NCBI GenBank assembly: GCA_026873275.1
Contig: JANTUC010000009.1
Location: forward strand, 1,891,552-1,955,551
DNA length: 64,000 bases
Direction: 5' to 3'
Source of the DNA: Pseudopithomyces maydicus
Taxonomy: Eukaryota; Ascomycota; Dothideomycetes; Pleosporales; Didymosphaeriaceae
Shown here in pieces: positions 54,130-61,784 of the stretch. The notes beneath the pieces are model-generated. The model saw nothing but the letters and a program-made list of their open reading frames with translations. It made no database searches and was not told the origin of the DNA. Every line of letters starts with the position of its first letter. Position 1 is the stretch's first letter. A program made the translations under genes and the position numbers.

Positions 54130-56474
54130 TCCCCGTCATCCTCGTCAGTGGTGCTGTAGGTGCGGGACAATTCATATCCTTCCTCGTCGACCTGATCGTC
54201 ATAATCTTCTTCCCCAGCCGCTTGGATTGCGTTTAGCGCGGCAGTTAAAGAGGGTATTTGGTCGGACGGGGTAGCGGGTTTTCCCCGGCAGGGAGCGTCC
54301 GAATCATTTTGTCGATGTCCGGGTACGCCGCATTTGAAGCAGGCCTTCAGTTCGTTCAAAACCCGGCGTTCATCGGCCGTGCGGCCATATGCCACTTTCT
54401 GCTTGTTGCGGGGTCCGCCAGAGGAGCTCGGTCGCTGCTCGAACGCAACGCGCTTTGTCGTTTCGCGGGCTGGTTTCTTGGTGGACGACTCGGACTTACG
54501 GGTAACTCGGTCTCGGTCCAGCTCCGTGCAGTCCTGTAGGTACTGAGTGAGGGAATCACCGTGGCGTCTTCTCACGTTGGCATCGTTGGCCAGTCCTGGG
54601 TTGATGAGTTCCTTAACGTACTCGTACATGACGTCGTCGGGTACGTGCTTTAGCCGATAGCGGACGCTGGAGAACCGGACCTTCCACTGAGCGAACGTTT
54701 CTCCTGGTTTCTGCTTTAGAGGTTTATCCGGACCCGTGAGCAGCTTATTTGCTTCTTTGATCTTGTCCACCGAAGTGTGTCCGTAAAGTTCGTCCAACGC
54801 GTAGATCCATTCCATGTAGTCGCTGGGGTTCTTGATGTCTTCTACCAGCGTCCAGGCGGTGCCTCCGATGCGAGTTTCAAGGTATGCGATTCGGCTGCTC
54901 TCATCTTCGAAGCCTAAGTTGCACTTCTTGATAGCCATACTCCGGAATTTATCGTAGTCCTCATCGTCCTTTCCTTTGAATATGGGCACGTCAGGCAGTT
55001 TTACGACTTTGGTCCCTCCGTCGGTACGAGAGGTGTGGCTTGGAGATGGGGCTACTCGGGGCACGTAAGGTTCAGCCCGCTCTCGCGTTCCTGCCAAATC
55101 GTCACGTCGCTGACCGGTTGGCCCAGGGCTTCGGTAGCCTCCGGCTTCATCGACGGGTGTGCGGTCGCGACGGACTGGCTCGTACGCGTAAGGGTTGTCT
55201 AGCCCGGCGCCTCGTCGCGGAACAAAGGGAGAGGACCCTCCTTGTCGGATAGGCACCGTCTCACGACGGAGGGCGTCCACCCGGCGATTCGCGATTCCCT
55301 TGTAATGCTGATATGTCGGGTCGTAGCGTTGAACGTGACGGATCAATTCGTTAATCTCTTTGCTAGATTCGTCGCGCAGATGTTGTAGCGAGTGCTGTGC
55401 CTCATTCCGCTCACGATCCGCTTCGTCACGCTCTCCTTGCAGCTGCTGGGCGGTGTTTCGCTGCAACTTGAACTGATGGTACCAGTGTTCGGATTCCTGC
55501 TTCTCGGAGTCCAAATCGTTCCGCAGGGTTTCCACGAGCTGCTCGTCGTCTTCCCTACGGCGGAGGGCGGCCAGGTTCTCTTCTTCCAAACGTTTGTTTT
55601 CTGTCCGCAACTTCCCCGCCTCCAACAGGTTGTCATCAGCTCGCTTCTGCCAGTGTGCGAGGTCCGAGCGGAGTGTCTCGAGGGACTTGTCAGTCTTGCG
55701 GTGCTCCTCGTCCTGGCACGGGTTGGAGCGCGCCTTTTCGTATAGCAGCTTGTACTTTTTGGAGTCGGCCTGCAAGGTAGTGACTTTGGCGATCATCTCC
55801 TCTTGTCCCGCAAAGCTCGACAGCGAGAGGGAGGTTGGCTTTTGAGATTCTTCCAGCGCTTTCAGGTCGTTGCTTGCTGCAAAGGTAGCGTTGCGCAGGG
55901 CCTGAAATAGCGCTAGCATGTTATAGACCCAGTCGCGAGGGTCGTCTCTAACGCAATCGGATAAGGCCGATCCGTCAGAGTCGCCTTCCACCAGTGGTCC
56001 CAACCGAGTGGTGAACTGGTGAGAAAGCGGATCGTTGTCTTTGGGGCGATCTTGTCCATATTGGAAATTGTAACTATTGGCGGTGTTCGCGTCATCTAGT
56101 TCGGTGAACTCAAACCACGCATATCCATCAATCTCATTGTATGGCATGGTGAAACGGAATTTGGGTCGAGAGTTTTCGAAATAGAGTATTTCATAGCGCG
56201 CGCCAGATAGTTCCAGGTCAATGTGCTCTTGTATGGCTATGGCACCGGCCTGGTCAGGATCGCCGTCGGGAGCCAAAGAAAGTTCCACAGAGGTTTTGAA
56301 CGCGCTGAACCTGCTCGGGGTCCTGCGCCAACCTGGGAGCTGCGAAGCTGCAGGCTGATCTTGACTCTCAGTGGGTAAGGTATGGGTTTCTTGGGTGGCC
56401 TCCGCGGGAGGCGGCAGCAACGGTTCCAGCAGGCTGGGTCGCGAATGTCGCGCCCGGCCTTGCTTGCCGACCAT
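54120..56474 (-). CDS. gag: Gag polyprotein, copy 1
   Basis: The capsid and nucleocapsid precursor. The open frame reaches 56720, but the codon there is TTG; the first in-frame ATG is 56474, giving 784 residues. The middle third is a charged coiled-coil (long Glu/Lys/Arg/Leu runs such as LRTENKRLEEENLAALRRRE). A capsid-like region follows (DVPIFKGKDDEDYDKFRSMA, YMEWIYALDELYGH, FAQWKVRFSSVRYRL). Near the C-terminus a zinc knuckle reads CFKCGVPGHRQNDSDAPC, that is C-x2-C-x4-H-x8-C, longer than the usual x4 before the last Cys. It ends at TAG 54120-54122, at the frameshift site. Gag of this size is long for the superfamily, mainly because of the coiled coil. Confidence 0.9.
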   Translation of the reverse strand: MVGKQGRARHSRPSLLEPLLPPPAEATQETHTLPTESQDQPAASQLPGWRRTPSRFSAFKTSVELSLAPDGDPDQAGAIAIQEHIDLELSGARYEILYFENSRPKFRFTMPYNEIDGYAWFEFTELDDANTANSYNFQYGQDRPKDNDPLSHQFTTRLGPLVEGDSDGSALSDCVRDDPRDWVYNMLALFQALRNATFAASNDLKALEESQKPTSLSLSSFAGQEEMIAKVTTLQADSKKYKLLYEKARSNPCQDEEHRKTDKSLETLRSDLAHWQKRADDNLLEAGKLRTENKRLEEENLAALRRREDDEQLVETLRNDLDSEKQESEHWYHQFKLQRNTAQQLQGERDEADRERNEAQHSLQHLRDESSKEINELIRHVQRYDPTYQHYKGIANRRVDALRRETVPIRQGGSSPFVPRRGAGLDNPYAYEPVRRDRTPVDEAGGYRSPGPTGQRRDDLAGTRERAEPYVPRVAPSPSHTSRTDGGTKVVKLPDVPIFKGKDDEDYDKFRSMAIKKCNLGFEDESSRIAYLETRIGGTAWTLVEDIKNPSDYMEWIYALDELYGHTSVDKIKEANKLLTGPDKPLKQKPGETFAQWKVRFSSVRYRLKHVPDDVMYEYVKELINPGLANDANVRRRHGDSLTQYLQDCTELDRDRVTRKSESSTKKPARETTKRVAFEQRPSSSGGPRNKQKVAYGRTADERRVLNELKACFKCGVPGHRQNDSDAPCRGKPATPSDQIPSLTAALNAIQAAGEEDYDDQVDEEGYELSRTYSTTDEDDGDLN

Positions 56475-56843
56475 GTCTAGGTCGTTTCCTTGGGCTCTTC
56501 GAGGCAGATGTAGCGTCGCAAGGTGAGCTCCCTCAAACCTTCTACTGGCGGGGCGGCCTTCCCTCTGCGCAGGCGCCGTGTCGTGTCGCTTCGCAAGTGG
56601 GTCAAAGTCGTGCGTCCCCGTCAGGGTTCCGCGCGATGCGCAGCTCCCGATTCGCTGGTCACACTCCGCGCTTACTAGCCTAACAGTCCAATTCTGCGGC
56701 GTGCTCGGCCGATGCTTCAATTGCTTGTTCTAGGCAGCTAGTAAGTCTTAGGCGAGTGGCCACGGGTGCCCAGCAAGTCGAGTCCAGCGTACGGGATCGC
56801 GGGCGAGTGGGTCGATTTGCCTTTCGCAAGGGATGCAATATAG
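56475..56843 (-). promoter_or_regulatory. Leader and primer-binding region of copy 1
   Basis: This lies between the 5' LTR and the gag ATG. Two bases after the LTR end, the minus strand reads ATATTGCAT (56833-56841), which is exactly complementary to ATGCAATAT in the LTR (56883-56891). No match to common tRNA 3' ends is evident, so self-priming as in Tf1-type elements is possible. Confidence 0.45.
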
Positions 56844-57057
56844 TGTAAGAGTCTTGAAGTAGAATTGATTTGAATTTGTGAGATATTGCATAAGTGACTA
56901 GCTAGGTCGATAGAATTGCTCCTGTAGGGTGCGCGCGCTGGGGGCGCTAGTCCCAATCGGGTTAGTGCCCGCCAGGCAGCAACCTAGGCGGCAGCGTACG
57001 CACGTGACGGTAGGTTCGTGCGCACGTGACGGTAGGTTCGGGCTCAAAACCGTCACA
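56844..57057 (-). repeat. LTR 2, shared by copies 1 and 2
   Basis: 214 bases, serving as the 5' LTR of copy 1 and the 3' LTR of copy 2. Its right neighbour is the polypurine tract of copy 2 and its left neighbour the leader of copy 1, with no target-site duplication between, as expected of a shared LTR. Confidence 0.93.
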
Positions 57058-57344
57058 TTACCCCCCCTCCAGTAGAGCAGGTTCCATCGCTCGTCCGTTT
57101 CATCTCCGGCAGTGCCGCGCAGGCTCAGGCTGCGGTATCCCACGTACTAGCCGCCTCCCGTACTGGCAACTCCTGCTACTTGGTCGCACCTTTCGCAGGC
57201 CGCTGCGGTCCGAGAGCTTCAGCGTTCTGAAGGCCCACCATCGCCGAGGACATGCGCCGCACACAAGTCATGTCACGAAGTTCCGTCCGGCTCCAAGGGT
57301 CGCAGGTGTTCTGGTACTAAAACGCCACAGTAGAGGCAACCTTC

Positions 57345-60300
57345 CTACCGGACTGATAGCGTATTGTCGGCAGGGGAGGACGTAGCTGCTTGCTGGGTGC
57401 CCGTTTCCGTCACAAGTTCCTGGCCCAGGAGTTCGTCCAACTTCAAAAGTAACATGTCCTGCTTACCAGTTAATGTAGCAAACTTACGATGAATGGGAAT
57501 GGCAGGGTGCTGTCTGTGCCATTCGTACACAAGGTCGGCGGAGCTGACCAGGTTCATATACGGTTCCCAGGACGGGTTATCGGGCCCTTGCGGGTAGTTA
57601 CTCCACACCACCTTGTACTGCAGTAGCCCTTTCCTGTTTCGCAATAGTGGGTCGCGGAAGTCCCGTTTTATCCTACAGTCAACAATAGCCTCGACTGTAT
57701 AATCCTGCTCGTCATCCGCCTCGGGGTCATTTATCGGTGCGGGCTGGTCGGGGATCGGTCGCTGTCCTGGTAGCCCTCTCTCCTCACACGGGTGCAACAA
57801 CCAAGGGTGGAAGACATTGTGTATCCGTATTTCCGGGGGTAGGTCTATTCGATAGGCCGTCTTATCTATCTCCTCTATCACGGTGAACGGCCCTCGGTTC
57901 TTGTAGTCCAACGATTGGTTTGGTCGCCTGGTTCGCGCGTTCCGAAAATCGACCATGACCCGGTCTCCAACCTTAAGCTGGGGAGCTGGGAAGCGATGAG
58001 CATCAGCGAACTGCTTCTGTTTGCTCTGGGCCCAGGCCAATGAATCTCTCAGGCTACTCCGAAGTGTTTCCAGACGCTCAGCGAACTTGTCAGCTTTAGC
58101 TCTGTCTGCCTTCGCCGGTGCGGTCAGCCGGTTGTCAATAGGCTGGGGTGGCTCCAATCCAGCACGGGGCAAGTAGCCTTTGGTTGCTTCAAACGGCGTT
58201 ACTCCTGTACTGGTGCTGACTGATGAATTGGCCACAAACTCCGCAATGGGTAATAGGAAGGCCCAGTTGTCCTGATCATAGTTCACATACGCCCGTAGGT
58301 ACTGCTTCAACCATGCGTTGGCGTTCTCGGTTTGACCATCCGTCTCGGGGTGGTATGCTGTGGACAGCTTTGGTCGGGTCCCGATCCGGTCGCAAAGCCT
58401 TCTCCAGAAGTGACTCACAAACTGCGCCCCACGGTCCGAGACTATATTGGCAGGGTAACCCTCCTCTCGCCAAATATGCTCGACGAAGGCCTTTACCAGG
58501 GTATCTGTTCTCAAATCAGGCACTGGGACGAACTTCTTCTTCTTGCTGAGCCGGTCGACCACCACCAGTATGTGCTCGTAAGATACCCCATTGTCGAGGC
58601 AGGAGGGTAGTCCTGTAATGTAGTCCATGGAGATGGATTCCCAATAACGGTCCGGGATAGGCAAAGGGTGGAGTAGCCCATGTTTACCCTGTCGGTAAGG
58701 CTTAGTCCTCTTGCAAAGCAAGCAGGCCTTGACGAATTGGGCTACGTCGTTTGTAAGACCGGGCCAGTAGTACCACCGCGCTATCTTGGCGTATGACTCG
58801 TGTTTACCACCATGTCCTCCGCAGGTTGTATTGTGCATAAACTCGACTACCCTTGTGCGCAAGTGGTCCACGTCTGGTATAAAAATCTTGCCTTTGACAT
58901 AGAGGAGCCCGTCGCGCAAGTCGCAGTCAGGCAGCTGGATCCGCACTCCGTCCTTGTGGAGCTGATAAGGTAGCCGCCGTTGTCCTGTTACAAGGGCTTC
59001 CATTATCTGCTTGGCCACCGCGTCTAATTCCAGCTTCTCCTTGGCTTCTTGTATCAGACTCGCAACGTCGGTGGCGGGCGCATCGTCGGCAACGGGCGCG
59101 TTCCCCGTGGGAGTCTCAAGTTCCGGAGTATCGGCGGGAGGCGCGACCCCGGTGGGTACTTCGGGCGCTCCGGACGCGGCCTCGGGTGGCTCTTCGGACG
59201 TCCCATCCTGACGGTCGGTGGTCGCGAGGTGCGCGGCGCAAGTCATGAGGCGCTGTACTCGCGTTTCCAGGACATCGGTGAGTTCCGAGAGGCAGTATGC
59301 GGTCCTTACCATGTCCACCAGCCTGGTCGTGGGTACCGGGTCTGCTACAGTAGCCAAGGCGACGGCCAGTCGAGCCCCTTCGGTTCTGGTAGCGGTCATG
59401 TATGCGATTCGTACCTTCGGATCGACCTGATCGCGTTTGATGACGGTTTGCCACTGGTGTTGCCTTCGTGGGTCTGTAACGCCCTGTGGCAGGTCGTCGG
59501 ACCTCCGGGTCAGCGCGTCGGGTTTGGTTCCCTGTACCCCCGGGCGGTAGGTGATTTTAAAGTTGAACTCGGACAAGAATTCAGCCCATCGAGCCTGCCG
59601 CCGATTCAGTCGTTTATTGGTCATGAACCATTGGAGCGCTTGATGATCGCTGAGGACCTTAACCGGCTCTTTGGTGCCGGACAGCTCAAACCGCCAGTCC
59701 TCAAAGGCGCATACGATAGCTAGCAACTCTTTATCATATATTTCATAGTTGCATTCAGCCGGGGTCATCTTATGTGACATGAAGGCGACAGGTTTCAAGG
59801 TACCATCTGGGTGCTTCTGGGACAAGATGGCGGCGTACACGAAGTCCGAGGAATCCGTTTCGAGCCATGTTTCCAACTCAGGGTTGAAGTGTGCCAAGAA
59901 TCGACCCTCAGCGCGGGTGAATGCAGCTTTCACAAGGCTGAACGCACCCATGGCTGCGGAGGTCGGTTTCAAAGGGAATTCCTTATGGCCCCCTTCTTTA
60001 GTAAGTTCTGATAGCGGTTTGGTGATCCTGGAGAAGCCTTCTATGAATCGGCGATAGAAGTTTGCAAATCCTAAGAACGATTGTACGTCCTTGACGCAGC
60101 GAGGAGTAGGCCAATCCCGAACGGTAGCGACCTTTGCCGGATCCATTTCAATGCCCTCAGTGGTTAGGATCAGACCTAGGTACTTGACCTTCTTCACGCT
60201 CCAGGAGCACTTGGTAGGGTCCAGATAAAGTCCTGCCTTTTCAAGCTTGCCCAGAACTTTGTCCACATGGCTATCATGTTCCGCTTCATTTGCGCTGTAA

Positions 60301-61718
60301 ATTAAGATGTCATCCAAATATGCGGTAGCGAAATCGTCCAGATACTCTCGAATAGTATCATTAATGAAATTCTGGAAGGTGCCGGGCGCATTGCACATGC
60401 CAAAGGGCATGACCAAGTATTCATACAATCCATATCGTGTCATAAAGGCAGATTTCTCTTCGTCTCCTTCTCTAATCCGAACGGTGTTAAAGGCCGCCAC
60501 TACGTCCACCAATGTCATGAGTTGGACCTGGTTCATTCTGGCGAGCGTCTCTTTGATGGAAGGAGGAGCGTTTCGGTTCTTCTTAGTGAGATTATTGAGG
60601 GCGCGATAGTCCACGCAAATCCGGAGTCCGCCACTAGGTTTCTTCACCACTAAGACTGGCGACGCATACGGCGAGTTGCTAGGCCTAATGAATCCCTTCG
60701 AGAGCATCTCATCAATATACTTCTTTACCGCCTCGGTTTCCTGTCTCGTCAACCCGTAAATCCTGGGGCGTGGCACAGTATTATCAGATAAGTCTATGGG
60801 ATGGTCCACTCCCGGTCGGTGTGGCGGCAGCTCATTGGCTTTGGCCTCATTGAACAGGTCTTTCCATTTGCGATAAATCCGAGCTGGCAGCAGTTGCTTA
60901 AGCTCATCTTCGGATCGAGTGGTGGACATCTTGGTCATATATTTAGCGAAGTCGTCCTGCGTATGAGTGGCGTGTAAGGGAAGGGTGTCCATGGCAGAAA
61001 GTACCGACGTGTCCTCCGAGGGCGGCCGCTTGAGCTTGTCCCAGTCGTGTGGTTGAACCCAGATGATTCCCTCTTCGGAAGAAGCCATAGCCACCGCTGC
61101 CCGTGCTGATATCAAACAGACATCTCCGATCAGGGAGGTTTTACGCGACTCGCTGAGGGGAATGCGATCGTCATAGATGGTCTCGGGACGACCGTCTTTG
61201 AGGCAGTTGAGTCGACAGAAGTCCGATTCGAACTCGATCGATCGCGGGGAGCCCACCAGTATGCGAATGTGGTGGTACTCAGCCCAGTTCATGCCTAGGA
61301 TAATGTCGAACTTGCCGATGTCGGTGACGTAGAGCAGCACAGAGGAGCTATGACTCCCGTGGGCCACCGTGGTTTCAACACACTCAGTTAATTGTCCCAC
61401 CTCGACCCCATCGGCGAGTGATAGCCGGATAGGTCGAGTAGTCTTTATGCACCGAAACCCTCGCTTTTTTACCCATTTCCGATTGATAAAACAAGCGCTG
61501 GCCCCAGTGTCCACTAGCGTGGTAGTCTTACGCTGGCCCTGGGGGGTGTCTACCTGTCCAGGGAACGTCAGTTGTCGCGCAGCGTCTAATCGAGGATTTT
61601 CTTCCAGCGAAGCCGCAGAAACTTGATGGCCTCCAGGCATGGAAGTGGTTATCGGCGTGGCGAGCGCGGCGGCCACCTCGAACTGAGCCGTGACGCAGCT
61701 CAGTCGGACACGGTCCAT
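57345..61718 (-). CDS. pol: Pol polyprotein, copy 2
   Basis: 1457 codons, the same length and predicted protein as copy 1, with the protease, RT, RNase H, integrase and chromodomain motifs all present and no stop. Two intact copies of one polyprotein indicate very recent activity, or an assembly duplication. Confidence 0.95.
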   Translation of the reverse strand: MDRVRLSCVTAQFEVAAALATPITTSMPGGHQVSAASLEENPRLDAARQLTFPGQVDTPQGQRKTTTLVDTGASACFINRKWVKKRGFRCIKTTRPIRLSLADGVEVGQLTECVETTVAHGSHSSSVLLYVTDIGKFDIILGMNWAEYHHIRILVGSPRSIEFESDFCRLNCLKDGRPETIYDDRIPLSESRKTSLIGDVCLISARAAVAMASSEEGIIWVQPHDWDKLKRPPSEDTSVLSAMDTLPLHATHTQDDFAKYMTKMSTTRSEDELKQLLPARIYRKWKDLFNEAKANELPPHRPGVDHPIDLSDNTVPRPRIYGLTRQETEAVKKYIDEMLSKGFIRPSNSPYASPVLVVKKPSGGLRICVDYRALNNLTKKNRNAPPSIKETLARMNQVQLMTLVDVVAAFNTVRIREGDEEKSAFMTRYGLYEYLVMPFGMCNAPGTFQNFINDTIREYLDDFATAYLDDILIYSANEAEHDSHVDKVLGKLEKAGLYLDPTKCSWSVKKVKYLGLILTTEGIEMDPAKVATVRDWPTPRCVKDVQSFLGFANFYRRFIEGFSRITKPLSELTKEGGHKEFPLKPTSAAMGAFSLVKAAFTRAEGRFLAHFNPELETWLETDSSDFVYAAILSQKHPDGTLKPVAFMSHKMTPAECNYEIYDKELLAIVCAFEDWRFELSGTKEPVKVLSDHQALQWFMTNKRLNRRQARWAEFLSEFNFKITYRPGVQGTKPDALTRRSDDLPQGVTDPRRQHQWQTVIKRDQVDPKVRIAYMTATRTEGARLAVALATVADPVPTTRLVDMVRTAYCLSELTDVLETRVQRLMTCAAHLATTDRQDGTSEEPPEAASGAPEVPTGVAPPADTPELETPTGNAPVADDAPATDVASLIQEAKEKLELDAVAKQIMEALVTGQRRLPYQLHKDGVRIQLPDCDLRDGLLYVKGKIFIPDVDHLRTRVVEFMHNTTCGGHGGKHESYAKIARWYYWPGLTNDVAQFVKACLLCKRTKPYRQGKHGLLHPLPIPDRYWESISMDYITGLPSCLDNGVSYEHILVVVDRLSKKKKFVPVPDLRTDTLVKAFVEHIWREEGYPANIVSDRGAQFVSHFWRRLCDRIGTRPKLSTAYHPETDGQTENANAWLKQYLRAYVNYDQDNWAFLLPIAEFVANSSVSTSTGVTPFEATKGYLPRAGLEPPQPIDNRLTAPAKADRAKADKFAERLETLRSSLRDSLAWAQSKQKQFADAHRFPAPQLKVGDRVMVDFRNARTRRPNQSLDYKNRGPFTVIEEIDKTAYRIDLPPEIRIHNVFHPWLLHPCEERGLPGQRPIPDQPAPINDPEADDEQDYTVEAIVDCRIKRDFRDPLLRNRKGLLQYKVVWSNYPQGPDNPSWEPYMNLVSSADLVYEWHRQHPAIPIHRKFATLTGKQDMLLLKLDELLGQELVTETGTQQAATSSPADNTLSVR

Positions 61719-61743
61719 TTTTCGTTTAACGCTCTGCCAGTCC

Positions 61744-61784
61744 AGCTCCCGCTCGCGATTTTCAGCGGGAGCTTCTAGTTTAAA
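61744..61784 (-). promoter_or_regulatory. Programmed -1 ribosomal frameshift signal, copy 2
   Basis: The same TTTAAAC heptamer (61778-61784), adjacent TAG and 10-bp hairpin as in copy 1. Confidence 0.8.

Larger units (their letters stand above)
49190..57057 (-). mobile_element. Intact Ty3/gypsy chromovirus-type retrotransposon, copy 1
   Basis: 7868 bases on the minus strand: 5' LTR at 56844-57057, leader, gag, pol, polypurine tract and 3' LTR at 49190-49403. LTR ends are TGT...ACA. The polypurine tract (GGAGGGGGGTAA on the minus strand) directly precedes the 3' LTR. Gag and pol are separate frames linked by a -1 frameshift signal. The right LTR also serves as the 3' LTR of copy 2, so the two copies form a tandem array. 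It lies in the degraded older element. Confidence 0.93.
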
